A stretch of DNA of 64,000 bases from Fulvia fulva (Eukaryota; Ascomycota; Dothideomycetes; Mycosphaerellales; Mycosphaerellaceae), in contig NC_063014.1 in assembly GCF_020509005.1 (NCBI RefSeq), positions 2,604,001 to 2,668,000 on the forward strand, written 5' to 3'. Positions within the stretch are counted from its first letter, which is position 1. Each line of letters opens with the position of its first letter. Shown piece by piece: positions 1 to 10,742 of the stretch. The notes below the pieces were generated by a model that ran no database searches, was not told the origin of the DNA, and was given only the letters and a program-made list of their open reading frames with translations. Position numbers and translations under genes: made by a program.

Positions 1-610
1 GTACCTATTTAATAAAGGATAGAAATAGCTTATAGAGAGTAATATAAAGCCGCTAGATAGATATTACGGAAGCTAGTATTAAAGGCTATATTAGTATCGT
101 CCGGTAAGTAAATAGATAGTAGCCTTAGGTATTATAGAATAGGCTATTCTAATACTATATAATAAGGCGTGTTTCTTCGTAATCTTACTTCTTCTAACTT
201 ACTATTGATATTACTAATAATACTACCTTAAAACTACTAATACTATTACTAAACTATTACCGCTCTACTAATGTATTATTTACTATTACCGTACGACTAT
301 ATTACGTCGATACGTATACGTTAAGGGTACTAGTGATCGAGCTAATAGAGATAATCAATAGAATATAACTAATTTAAGGTATAGACCTACCTCTACGCAC
401 TTCTATTTTCTGCGACTTCGTATCGATATTTTACCGACACGGTCCTATAGGCACTAAAACGAGCTACGTACTGTCGAAGAGTTATATCTACCTTCTTGAG
501 ATTGTCTAATAATCGAGCGATATTAGGCCCTAGTTATAGCTTTAGAAAGAGTAGATAGTAGCGTCGAATAAGCAATATCCGAGGTCTATATAAAGTGGAT
601 AACAGGTGGC
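1..610. repeat. AT-rich RIP-like block (decayed repeat)
   Basis: The first ~600 bases are dominated by TA-containing steps, with CA and TG dinucleotides scarce and CG dinucleotides retained. No long frame is open on either strand. Composition switches abruptly to ordinary genic sequence near position 600-615. Loss of CpA/TpG with gain of TpA is the known mark of repeat-induced point mutation in Pezizomycotina, so I infer a mutated transposon copy that continues beyond the left edge. I cannot name the element family. Dinucleotide ratios were judged by eye, not computed. Confidence 0.75.
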
Positions 611-1845
611 AGTAGGAAACACCGTATGTGGCTTCATGCGGCGTTGCTAAAGGTCACTAAAGAGAAAGGCATCTCGTCGTTGCCGCCGCCTTCTCGTACG
701 GCACAAGCACGTGCAAGCATTGGCTGCTGGCCGAAAGTCCTGACGGCTGCCCGCGTGCCAGTAGTTATGTGGCAGAGCAGACGAAGCCTAAAGCATCAAC
801 CTTGGACGAGTGCGAGCACACAACCAATCACCGTGTCGCTGCTCATCTCGTCCCGCGTTTCACCTGCTGCGCTATACCGCTTCAGCTCATAGCGCGGCAT
901 CGCCCCTCCTGCTGTTGCCGGCATGCTTATGTGAAGCGTGAAGCGTGAACGATTTCCACAATCCCCAACTGACCTCATCGTTGCGCTCGCTGTCCGCTGT
1001 CCGGGTGCCTACATGTACTTGTACATCAGACGAAGAGCAGCAGCGTCCCAGAGGATAATGTCCTGCAGCACATCGATATACCTCCCGCAGGCCAGGAGAC
1101 AGCGCCGGGCGTTGCTCGAGTGCAGCACGTATCCGGGCGCCGATATGCGGCTGCGCTGCGACCTGCCTACGTGCTCTGCTGCGAGGAGAGGAGGCAGCCG
1201 CTCAGAGTTTTGGCTGTGCTAACTAAGCGACGGCGCTAGCCCGCATCGGCTCAGGCCTCTGTCTCTGTCTCGGTCGATTCTGGCACTCACACGCAGCAGC
1301 AGCCGTCCTACTACTCTCTCACTGTTCGCCCGCCACAAGCCGCCGTCCACACCACACACTTCCAATTCTTCACACGATACTCCTTACTGACCGCTAATCT
1401 TCCCTTTCGTCAGTCTACACCACCCCATTCGACCGCCCCGATTGCGACGACATCTCGACCCGCGCCGTGCGACTCCTCTCAGCTGCTGCTTCCGGTCGCC
1501 TTTCCACCGCCTCAACCTCGAAAACTTTGCGCTCTACGCCCATGACCCTCTGGCATACCGCTCAACACGCTGCACTCGCCGCCAGGACTCGACAGGCGTT
1601 GGAATCCATGCTCTAAGGGGTCCACATCACCGTCTGGCTCTCGTCACTCGTCTCTACACAGTGTCCTTTGTCCGCTGAAAAAGGAGCCCAAAACGCGCAC
1701 AATACTCGACACACTCGGCGCAGTGGGAGGCGGCGTCTTCACCACCGTCCATACCGCCCAGATCGTGGCCTTCCAGTCATGCGCCGCCGACCTGACCAAG
1801 ATCCTGTCACCTAGCCTCCAAGACCTTTTCCACAGAAAGGATAGC
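611..1845. other. Upstream and 5' UTR region of the PHD/SET gene
   Basis: No convincing gene lies here. From about 1240 the plus strand becomes pyrimidine-rich (CT- and CCACC-rich), which is typical of fungal promoters and leaders, and runs directly into the PHD/SET reading frame. That frame is open upstream to a GTG at 1723, but the first in-frame ATG is at 1846. Short open frames between 626 and 1678 show no recognisable protein features. Confidence 0.55.
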
Positions 1846-4641
1846 ATGACAGACACCTCTTACCCTGTCAAGGCTATCAACGGTCCGCACTTCGCCCACA
1901 ATGCTCTTGCGTCTGCGTATCATCCGCTCCACCACCAGCAGCACTACCATGCTCCCACAGAGTCCAGCGTGCCCGAGGACGACGGCCAGATCAGCTGCAT
2001 TTGCGGCTACGCCGACGACGATGGCTGGACAGTCGCATGCGACCGATGCGACCGATGGCAGCATCAATCATGCTACTACCCTCAATACGACGAGTCTAGA
2101 TTACCCGACGACCTGGAGCACGTTTGCGTCGACTGCAATCCGGACATCGAGGTGGACCATCTCCGGGCGCGCCAAAGACAGCGCCAAAAGAGAGAGCACG
2201 TCGAACCTGCGACTAACGGTATAAAGCGCGCTCCATCGAAGAGCCATAAAAAGAAGGTGAAAGAGCCAGGCACCGCACAAACCAATGGCTGGCCGGTCGA
2301 CAAGCTGCGACACGATCGAAACAGCGCCAGTCCTCGAGACGCTGCACCACCACCCGCAAAGCGTCCAAAGACAAGCCATCGGACATCAGACTCTACCACT
2401 ACAACCACGACCAATGCCACCACTGCTGTCAAAGGCCACTCGCGGAAGCGCAATGTGTCCAGCGTCAACCAGCGTCGAAGCGTGTCACGCTCGCCAGAAT
2501 CACCCGTCGACCTCTACTCGGAAGAGTTTCTGCAGCGTTACCGTGAAGACGAGTGGGCCGTCACCGAAGCCAACCTGTACAACAGCATTGCCGTCACCAA
2601 CAGCCTGTCCGACTGGGTCAATTGCTCGGAAGAAGACTTTCGTGCTGAACATCACCAATCCAAGGGAGAAGTACTCATGCGATGGGACGGTGTACTGGAT
2701 GACATTCCTGGCAAAGCACAAATTGACATTATGGATGTCCGCGACAACTCTGTCCGCTACGACGGCGACTTTCCAGTGTGGAAAGCAGTCACTGTGGTCG
2801 AGCCTGTCGCGCCAGGAGCATACATTGGCGAGTTGAAAGGACATGTCGGATTCAAGACGGACTACCAGCAAGACGATGCCAACCGGTGGACACAATTACG
2901 CCATCCAGAGCCATTCGTCTTCTTCCACCAACAGCTGCCCATCTTTGTCGATGCACGGAACGAAGGCACCGAACTTCGATATGTGCGTCGCAGCTGTAAC
3001 CCAAATGCACGCTTGCAGATCCTGGTCACGGAGCAAGTGAACTATCACTTCTGCTTCATGGCGACGCAACAGATCGACCCCGGCGTTGAAGTGGCAGTCA
3101 GCTGGGACACGCATGATGGACTTCCCGAGTTGGCGGCAAGGAACAACCTTACACAGCAACAATTGGAGGTCTTCTCGGGGTGGGTCTCCACAGCGCTTGC
3201 CAATTGCGGTCCGTGTGCATGCGGCTCCTCTGAGTGCTCCATGTCTCGCTTCGATCGTCGAGGCAGGCTCCAACAAGATGCTCAGCAGAAGCCACTCAAG
3301 GGAAAGAAGCGCAAGAATGGGCAGCACACCGCACCTCTAGATACCCACACTGTCAACAGCCGTTCCGGTAGTGAAGCACGTAAGGTCGACTTTGACGATG
3401 ATGGAACCGACTCGAGATCGACGTCGGACTCTGTTGGCCGAGGTTCAGCCAGTCGAGACATCACGCCCAACACGCACTACTCCACCAATGGTCAGTCCTC
3501 CGGCATTGCCGAACTGTCTGAGAGGGAACGGAAGAAGCTGGCAAAGGAAGAGGAGATCTTCCGAAAGCAAGAGGAAGAACGTGCTGGGAAACAAGCGAAG
3601 AAGAAGCGCAATAGCAATGGCTCAAACCTCAACACCCCGAGTGCAAGCTCTTCGAAGCAGTTTGGCTTCCCAAATAACAATTCCAAGTACCCAGAACTTA
3701 GCAGTACGAGGCCAGCTGCAGGACCGTCCGCCAGAGCACCGCTCGGCAGGAAGCCAAAGTCATCAAGAGGTCCTGGTAGGCCGCCAAACAAGGTCATCAA
3801 GCGCACGAAGCCCGTTTATGTCGACTCGGCTACACAGTGCGACCTTGATTCTCCAGCACCACCACCTCGGACACCCAAGCCACGAACGCCATTCGTCTCC
3901 AACCGACAAAGGTTGCTGCAGATGTGCGCACGGAACAATCGTGCCATTGCCGCCAGCCAGTGTGCACGCCTCCAAGCAGCTTCGCCGGCCGTTACTGCAG
4001 ATAAGATGGAGCTCGACTCGCCTCGCGCCGAGAGCGTGGGCCCACCGTCATCACCAATACCTGTGCGCAGTAGTGAGCTATCCGCTTCTACACGACAACC
4101 CGAGCCTGCAGTGCGACAGGACGTTGAAATGGAAGATGTCTCGCCCACGGTCGAAGACGTGGCAGAATCTCCTCACGCAGAACACGGCGTTCCACTTCCT
4201 GACGCTGACAAAGACGATCTCAAGCAGTCGCCGCCCATTGAACCTCCAGCACCCCCTTGGCCAGGCAAAGCACCTTCGGTAGAGTCAGAGGTGTCGCAAG
4301 GGAGCAACAAACCTGCGAACATGCACATCGATATGCCTCCACCTACACATCCATTTTCTGCTGCTGGTATGTTCGCCACAAATGGCACGCCCGGATCGAA
4401 CGCAAACTCGGTCGTACAGTCTCCAGCTTCTCTTGCTGGCAGTTCGGCGTTCTCCCCTTCAGTGCAGGCCGCTGTTGCCACGACGCCTGCCAAGAAGAAG
4501 CTGAGCTTGAGTGATTATACCAGACGGAAAGCTGCTCTTCAACCATCATCGTCATCCGAAGCCAGAGCGGCAGAGGGCGGCTCGGCCATTGATGAGGATG
4601 TCAAGATGGAGGAAGCCGCAGAGGTTGCGGCTGCCATATGA
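1846..4641 (+). CDS. Set3-like PHD finger / SET domain chromatin protein
   Basis: A single-exon gene encoding about 931 residues. Residues 51-97 form a PHD finger with the C4HC3 pattern (CIC, CDRC, H73, C76, C94, C97). A SET-like domain spans roughly 270-420 and contains RRSCNPNA near residue 381 and AVSWD near 417. This arrangement matches yeast Set3 and animal MLL5, which act as scaffolds of a histone deacetylase complex; SET domains of this group generally lack methyltransferase activity. A charged, probably helical stretch at about 555-590 and an AT-hook-like GPGRPPNK near 642 follow, and the remaining C-terminus is low-complexity and Ser/Pro-rich. ATG 1846 was chosen because the frame upstream has only a GTG. 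I infer a nuclear chromatin regulator; the complex membership comes from family knowledge. Confidence 0.87.
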   Translation: MTDTSYPVKAINGPHFAHNALASAYHPLHHQQHYHAPTESSVPEDDGQISCICGYADDDGWTVACDRCDRWQHQSCYYPQYDESRLPDDLEHVCVDCNPDIEVDHLRARQRQRQKREHVEPATNGIKRAPSKSHKKKVKEPGTAQTNGWPVDKLRHDRNSASPRDAAPPPAKRPKTSHRTSDSTTTTTTNATTAVKGHSRKRNVSSVNQRRSVSRSPESPVDLYSEEFLQRYREDEWAVTEANLYNSIAVTNSLSDWVNCSEEDFRAEHHQSKGEVLMRWDGVLDDIPGKAQIDIMDVRDNSVRYDGDFPVWKAVTVVEPVAPGAYIGELKGHVGFKTDYQQDDANRWTQLRHPEPFVFFHQQLPIFVDARNEGTELRYVRRSCNPNARLQILVTEQVNYHFCFMATQQIDPGVEVAVSWDTHDGLPELAARNNLTQQQLEVFSGWVSTALANCGPCACGSSECSMSRFDRRGRLQQDAQQKPLKGKKRKNGQHTAPLDTHTVNSRSGSEARKVDFDDDGTDSRSTSDSVGRGSASRDITPNTHYSTNGQSSGIAELSERERKKLAKEEEIFRKQEEERAGKQAKKKRNSNGSNLNTPSASSSKQFGFPNNNSKYPELSSTRPAAGPSARAPLGRKPKSSRGPGRPPNKVIKRTKPVYVDSATQCDLDSPAPPPRTPKPRTPFVSNRQRLLQMCARNNRAIAASQCARLQAASPAVTADKMELDSPRAESVGPPSSPIPVRSSELSASTRQPEPAVRQDVEMEDVSPTVEDVAESPHAEHGVPLPDADKDDLKQSPPIEPPAPPWPGKAPSVESEVSQGSNKPANMHIDMPPPTHPFSAAGMFATNGTPGSNANSVVQSPASLAGSSAFSPSVQAAVATTPAKKKLSLSDYTRRKAALQPSSSSEARAAEGGSAIDEDVKMEEAAEVAAAI

Positions 4642-4894
4642 CGACTTGGAGTCCTTGGAGTCCTTGGTGTCATTGTTTTGTCTGTTTCGTTCAAGCGTGG
4701 CGTGCGGTGTCAGTCCATTTCTTACGATTCAACTGGGCAGGCGATCTGATCAATTGGGCATTGGGGAACGTCGACAATGGGAGGAATATCACGAAGACGA
4801 CTAGAAAGGTTGATGGACTTGCCTTTACTGTTCATGGGTACGACGGACCCAAAAGATAAATGTACACGGATCATGTAGTACTAGCAGCCGCTCT

Positions 4895-5655
4895 TCAGCA
4901 GCGGCTCATCAGCACCACGCTTCTCATAGCATAAGTAGCGTCTTCGATCGTTGATTGTATGGAACTGTCAATCGCTCGGTCAACGGTTTCTTCGATTGTT
5001 GCTTGTATGGAATCGACTGTAGACGTCTCCGCTTCGGTCACGATCCGCTGGAGATTACCTTCGAGCCAGTCAACGTTCGCGTCAATCCGTTCGAGACGCT
5101 CGTCGATCTCGTGCAGCCTTGTGCTCTGGCGAGCCTCGACGGCGACAACGTTGTTCTTGACGACCTCTACGTCCCGGGAAATGCTGTGCAGTCCATGCGT
5201 GAAGGTGCCACGCGATCCATTGTGCGAACTCGTTCAATCTGGTTTCAGTCTTGCCATGATTGCAGTCTGGTTTGCGTTGATGGCGTCGAGCTGTTGTGCT
5301 GTACGGGCATGGGCGTCCTGCTCAAGCTGGGCCAGTCTTGTTGTGACTGCAGCTTGACTTGCTACGAATGCATCTCGATCCGTTTGGCGAGCTTGCTCGA
5401 TCTGATCCAGGATGGCTTCGAATCGTTGGAAGATACGAGCTGGAGTATCCTGCTCTGGCCTGGCCTGGAAGAAGGCCCGGCGTCTGTGCCATTGTGATCC
5501 TCTGAACCCGTAGGAGGAGTTTGAGTAGTCTCTTTGTCGTGGTCTGCGAGCTGTACAGCTGCATACTCTACCAATCTCCTGCTTGTTGCGTCGCGCGTCT
5601 GCCGGCCTTTGCCTTTGCGTGCGGTTGACGGTTTGGACACTTTGCCTTTCGCCAT
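4895..5655 (-). pseudogene. Coiled-coil protein gene, probably broken
   Basis: An ATG at 5655 opens a basic N-terminus (MAKGKVSKPSTARKGK) that reads to about 5480. The rest of the protein continues in a different frame as a strongly helical, Glu/Gln/Arg/Ile-rich coiled coil (for example IFQRFEAILDQIEQARQ). This frame meets a TGA at 5234-5236 and then continues as equally good coiled coil to a stop at 4895. A 53-nt intron starting with a poor GTTCAG donor could repair the first break, but nothing obvious repairs the TGA. Either the gene is a relic with a frameshift and a nonsense change, or the splicing is unusual. I do not recognise the family. Confidence 0.5.
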
Positions 5656-5998
5656 GTCGTGGAGAGCACGTTCTGAGCGTGAGAATGGCAACTGGAGAGG
5701 TTGTTTGATCGTGACGAAGGGAGGCTTCAAAGTGCAAGAGAGGAGCTTGGAGGGGGGGTTGACGACCATACCCCTCGTGCCATTGAAGTATAAATGCGAC
5801 CCGAACCCTGCCCGTGCCCGACAGGGGCTGGACTAGATCTGAATCATGGCGACTAACTCAAGCATCATCCCATGAACGAGGCAAACATGACAGCAATGCT
5901 GTACCGGTCATAAGAGCCTGTCGTATCTCTCCATCTATCGATATCATCTATCATTAAGTCATCAAATGCCAGAACTCCCACTGGCACCGCGTGCCCTT
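5656..5998. other. Intergenic region between coiled-coil gene and TF gene 3' end
   Basis: No gene is supported. A TTTATA-like element reading on the minus strand near 5790, about 135 bases before the coiled-coil start, could be its TATA box. The right part should hold the 3' UTR of the minus-strand transcription factor. Confidence 0.4.
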
Positions 5999-8002
5999 CT
6001 ATGCCACAGTAGGCTCCGTACTCCACCGATCAATCTCCACAACATCCCCATTCACAGTATGATGATAACTCGAAATGTTCAGCTCACTCGTCGGCTGCAC
6101 ACTCGGCTTCTCAGGGAGGCCTCTCAACATCTGACTGGTGGCATCCAACTTCTCCAACGCGCCCTGTATCCAAACCGCCTTCTTGCTGCTCACCGTCAGA
6201 GTCCACTTGAACTCGTTCAGACGACAAGCGTAAAAATGTGCTTCCTCCCGGCCAGGACTTGTCGCCATGAGTAATGCGCCAAAGGTTCCGATCAGAGCGA
6301 AGTTGGATGCCGAGGAGAAGAACCAGAACGCATCGAGGTGTTCTGGCTTGAGACGGTTGACAAAGTCCAGCGCGCTTATCAATCGCGTCTTCGCTGCTGA
6401 GCGACACACGTAGAGCGCGTACGGTTCAGAGCTCGCCGGGTCAAGAGACTGGACGATTCTTCGGTGTATGCTGATCTCCGTAGCGAAGTATGCCAGGTGA
6501 AGGTATCCTTGCGATGAGAGCTGTCCAGATGTGAAGCTGTCCATCTTACAATTCGCTGGAAGGCTCGCGTGCCAGTTCCTCAGCTTCAGCTGCACTGGCT
6601 TGGCGCGAGTGAGCACTAGTTGCGTCGCGTAGCGGCCTGCGCGGGCGTACTCGGCTTTTGCAGTCTCGCTGTAGAATGCTTCGCAGACTTCGGCCATGAT
6701 GCTGGTGAGGGAGATCATTTGCATGAAAACCATTCGGCCTCGTGCTTGTTGCTCGTCGACGTCTTCGCTGGGCGTGGGCAGGGGCTGGATGGTTTCGTCG
6801 AAATCTTCCTCGGTGGGAATAGACACGTTCCAGTCGGCCTCGTTGATGTGGGAAGGTCTCCCGTGCATGACCGCACTCCATTTGTCTTGCATGTATAATG
6901 CCCATGCGAGTCGCTTGCGAAGTAGTCGTTCCCATCTTGGTATGGACCAGTCGGAGCAGTCGAGGTGCAATCCTATATCTTGACCGAGTGCTACAAGCTG
7001 GACAGTCAATGTCCATGTGCTGGACTTGGCACGTTGCAGCAACAGTAGACCAGCTTGCACTGCCGAGATCTTGGGACGTTGCATTGCTATCGTGAGGCTC
7101 GTGATTGCAACATACTCCAACTTGGAGGTGTCAGGCTTGGGATGTAATCGGAATGCTGGATCTCGGTCCCACCATGCCAATGCCAACAGGTACATCGCTG
7201 CAAGGAGTGGAGGATTAAATTGCCTGTCGCCATGTTGATGCCGATCGAGGAACGCTGGCTTCTGTATTATGGGATAGCTTGGATGCACATTGCGGAAGTA
7301 TATGTCGATGAGAGCAGGACCATGAGATCCGACAATGTCTTCGATATCTGCTAGGGCTCGAGCCTCATCGTCCGGTAGTTGCACATCAGCATCGGCATGA
7401 GTGCTGAAGTATTCGCTGCTGGTGACTTGTCGCAGGGTACCAACCTGCGACTCTGTCTCGTTCTTCTCGTTGAACGTCCCGAGGCCGATGAGGGAGGCGT
7501 CCAAGGCTGTCGTCTGGCCAAGATACTTGCAATGACGATGGCGCTGAAGGCTCAGCGTCTCATCGACTGCGAAATGTTTCCTCATCGAGGGCTGGAGTGG
7601 CGCAGGCAGCGGAGCGGGCGCTGTCGCGGGGCGGGATGGAGCAGTGGTGGTGGGCGTGGAACGTTGGATAGAAGCAGGGCTCTTCTTGGAAGGACTATCA
7701 GGTCTGGGAGCATCCTCTGTCTTGCGCTTCCTGGGCTGTGCGTTCTCCACAAACGTGCAGTCCTGCTTGTGGAACTCGCATAAAACGCAACGACGGTTCT
7801 CCTGGAGAACACATTTGCTTTTGCGTCGTCGGCAGCCGTCACAGGGTCGTTCTCTCCGGGAGCGTGCTGGAGGTGTTGTTTGTTGAATGTGCTTGAGAGA
7901 AGGCCGGTTCTCCTTGCCGTCCATGTGATGATGATGCTTGGGAGGCGACCAGACAGCTATAGGCCGTGGGGCCAATGGAGGGACGGCCATAGCCGTGGCC
8001 AT
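5999..8002 (-). CDS. Zn2Cys6 transcription factor with fungal-specific TF domain
   Basis: A single-exon gene of about 667 residues. Residues 54-82 contain a binuclear zinc cluster of the form C-X2-C-X6-C-X7-C-X2-C-X6-C (CDGCRRRKSKC, then CVLC), preceded by basic residues. A fungal-specific transcription factor domain occupies roughly 190-430, with recognisable stretches such as YFRNVHPSYPII, LLAAMYLLALAWWD and KRLAWALYMQDKW. The wording of this domain resembles the Dal81/TamA nitrogen regulators, but I am not certain of orthology. The frame extends upstream only from a GTG, so the first in-frame ATG (8002) was taken. It probably acts in the nucleus as a DNA-binding activator; target genes cannot be read from the sequence. 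Confidence 0.85.
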   Translation of the reverse strand: MATAMAVPPLAPRPIAVWSPPKHHHHMDGKENRPSLKHIQQTTPPARSRRERPCDGCRRRKSKCVLQENRRCVLCEFHKQDCTFVENAQPRKRKTEDAPRPDSPSKKSPASIQRSTPTTTAPSRPATAPAPLPAPLQPSMRKHFAVDETLSLQRHRHCKYLGQTTALDASLIGLGTFNEKNETESQVGTLRQVTSSEYFSTHADADVQLPDDEARALADIEDIVGSHGPALIDIYFRNVHPSYPIIQKPAFLDRHQHGDRQFNPPLLAAMYLLALAWWDRDPAFRLHPKPDTSKLEYVAITSLTIAMQRPKISAVQAGLLLLQRAKSSTWTLTVQLVALGQDIGLHLDCSDWSIPRWERLLRKRLAWALYMQDKWSAVMHGRPSHINEADWNVSIPTEEDFDETIQPLPTPSEDVDEQQARGRMVFMQMISLTSIMAEVCEAFYSETAKAEYARAGRYATQLVLTRAKPVQLKLRNWHASLPANCKMDSFTSGQLSSQGYLHLAYFATEISIHRRIVQSLDPASSEPYALYVCRSAAKTRLISALDFVNRLKPEHLDAFWFFSSASNFALIGTFGALLMATSPGREEAHFYACRLNEFKWTLTVSSKKAVWIQGALEKLDATSQMLRGLPEKPSVQPTSELNISSYHHTVNGDVVEIDRWSTEPTVA

Positions 8003-10742
8003 ATCTGCAGGCTGGAAGTGGCTGTGATTGACGCCGATGCTGATAAGTGTCTCTGTAGATAGGCAAGCGCGCACTGCAGCCTTTCCAGATGCGGACGCGT
8101 GGCTCAGATGTTTAATGCAGAGGAAGGTCCCTGGTGTCACACCCGCAAACCGCGTGCTGGAGTGTTATCAGGACGTGCAGAGGCAGCCGGGAGCAATAGA
8201 TGGGCTTATCAGCGAACAAGCTGGACCATCAAAAGGAAGCGCAGGAGCGCGACAAATGGCAACACTAAGCGTGGTCGGAGGAGCCGCAAAGGGCGGCGAT
8301 GAAGATGAGGTGGTCGAGAGTCTTTGGGGTCATTGAGACGACTGACCGACTAGCGTGACGCTCTGCTTCGACTGATCTTCATGAACGGAATAATACCTCA
8401 GCGGAAACGAGAGGCACGCGAAGGGGTCGTGTGCTGGTGGATGATGCAGGATATGCATGATATACGCGCAGGGCAGCGCTCAGCGCCAAGCCAGCAACCA
8501 GAGTGGTGGATGGACATTGGCGAGGTGATTTCAGATGAGCGCACAAGCGTGCGCTTGCCTGACATGTGTACGTAAAAAGCGCAATTCTGTACATAAGAGA
8601 AACGAGCTGTGAGGTGCAGACTTCAGGTGGAAGAAGAGCGAGTACAGGGACTCAGAGATAAGGACGCAGCGGCCAATCAAACCGCGTACAAATGCACAAC
8701 ATGATGTGAGAGATTGAGATTAGACTTCCTCGAATCCGGGACACAGTAGGAGGTACACTTGGAGTGAGAGTGAGGTCACCACCCGTCAACGCTCGCTCTC
8801 CTGCTCGCTTGCTTGTTGTTGGCATGTGACTTCGATGTTGTCTCGGTGAACATGTGCTCATCGGCCCTGGCTCGAGGTGGTTATTGCCGCTGTTGCTGTC
8901 GTTCCTGCCGTTGGACTTCCTCTGCACTTCCTCCTGCATCATTCATCTCACCCAGTGTTGTGCCATGACTGGGTGATGTGAGACTCCGGTGGGGACATCC
9001 TTACAGGAGACCCTGCGTGCCTGGTGCCGCTTTGCCTGAGCCTCCAACTTCCAAGTCGATCGCGTGCGGGAGGTACCAAAGAAGGATATCAAGCGGCCAC
9101 CGACGACGAGGGCCGACCACGTCGCTTCCCTCAACCATTTCCTTCCACCATCAGGAGTCCTTTCCATGCTGCTTTGGTCTGGCCAGCAACACTCTGCACC
9201 GTCCTCCGACGGACAGTGCTGAGAAGAGAAGCGTCGCGCCCATGTCGGCCCGCTGTATGTCAGAGTGCGCGAAACATGTGAGGCTGCCGAGTCAAGATCC
9301 AAGAACGAGCGGTCTGGAGGGTGCGGCCATGTTCGTGAGAGTGAGACCACACAACAAATGTTGAAGAGGGAGTGCATGCTGGCTGTGCTTGATGGTGATC
9401 TGCGGGTTGGACAGCGATTGCAAAGGCCGGCACATCGACCGAGAAGAGGTGAAGTGCGAAGAAGCTGCAGGCGGAAGTCGCTCAGTTCGACGACTTCTCG
9501 ACATAATGGACGTCTTGGAGCATGATGCCGATGACCGTGATGGTGCCATCCTCGCGACCAACGAGCAGTATTGCGTGACCTTAGTGGTACAATACCCAAC
9601 TTTTATCAGGGCGTCCGCTCCCTATACTTCATGCGCTACGATGGACTCACTGCAGTAGGTCCCGTCAGCTCACTCGTTGACATTCAAGTGTCCAGATACT
9701 GTGTGGATCATGGCATTTGGATTGTGTGTGTTCTGATGCACGACACGTTCAATGTTGTGCATCGAGGCAGAGCCCGACTCCCTGAACGGCAATTGCACAG
9801 GTAAAGTCTATCATGGTGTTGCTTTAAAGGAACTACCGGCCACAGCTGCAACTACGCATCCGGACCATATGGTGCTGAAGCAACTCCCTTGCTGGAGACA
9901 CTTCTGTCGCTGCTGCTGATGAATGTGCTCATTTGCGCAGCGCGGTAAAGTGGTAAGAACGAGGCACTGTCAGTCTGTTCGTGACGAGCGCAGCATTGCA
10001 GGTCTTGCGAGACAACATGTTTGTCACCAACATCGCAAACATCAATGATCGATTGTGTTGGAGCATTGGCTGTCACGCGGTGCTCGCTTTAGCCGCGACA
10101 CCCTAGTCCTTCTCCACCTCGAATGCTTGTTTCTGCCTTTACCAACGTCTCTTCCTCCAAGTGCCGAACACAGTACATACTCGTCGCTATGCGACAACCG
10201 CATCACACGACGCGGATGGCGATGAAGACAGCAACTTGCACGCCAATGGCCTCCTCAGCTTCCAGACAGTGAAAGGCCCTCATGGCCGAACAGCCATGCT
10301 TGAAGTTGCATCGCCTGAATGTGCTTGGCCTATCTCTGGAGTGGTATGCTTGCTCGCAACCATGTCCTCGTAAAAGGTACCGACTACTGCGAGACCGTAC
10401 GGCAGCACCTTGCACTCCTCATATCGAGTTGCCTGATCAGCATTAGCTCTGTCCGCTTTTGCCGCTCTCTCCACCACTTCCCTCGTGGAAGCTGAACGCT
10501 GGCTGGGACTGGGAGCTACTGATCAGCAGATTGAACCTCCAGGATTCGTTAGGCGCGCGACACGAGATACGGAGATGTACTACCTGATGCTTCCTCATCC
10601 TCCTCACGGTCCCACGTGCCGACAATCGCTGTCGTGGACCGCCTTGCATGCTCGCTCACCTCTGGCTTCCACTGACCACATACCAAAGCTGCCTCCACGC
10701 ACCCACGGGTCGGTGATCTTTGACTGACCATCCGGAATCGCG
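8003..10742. other. Long gene-poor interval
   Basis: About 2.7 kb without a gene I can support. Several open frames of 70-218 codons occur on both strands (the longest on the minus strand, 8943-9599), but they overlap one another and show no domain, signal peptide or splice context. The left part should include the leader of the minus-strand transcription factor and the right part the promoter of the OPT gene. A minus-strand stretch at about 9480-9600 has codon-like texture and could be a gene fragment; I could not identify it. Confidence 0.4.

Noticed and set aside
4955..5497. 180-codon plus-strand open frame
   Set aside because: It lies opposite the coiled-coil gene; its Cys/Leu-rich sequence is what the complement of Glu/Gln/Arg codons produces.
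8943..9599. 218-codon minus-strand frame
   Set aside because: No domain, no ATG-linked coding signal, Arg/Ser/Pro-rich composition typical of chance frames in GC-rich sequence, and competing frames on the other strand.
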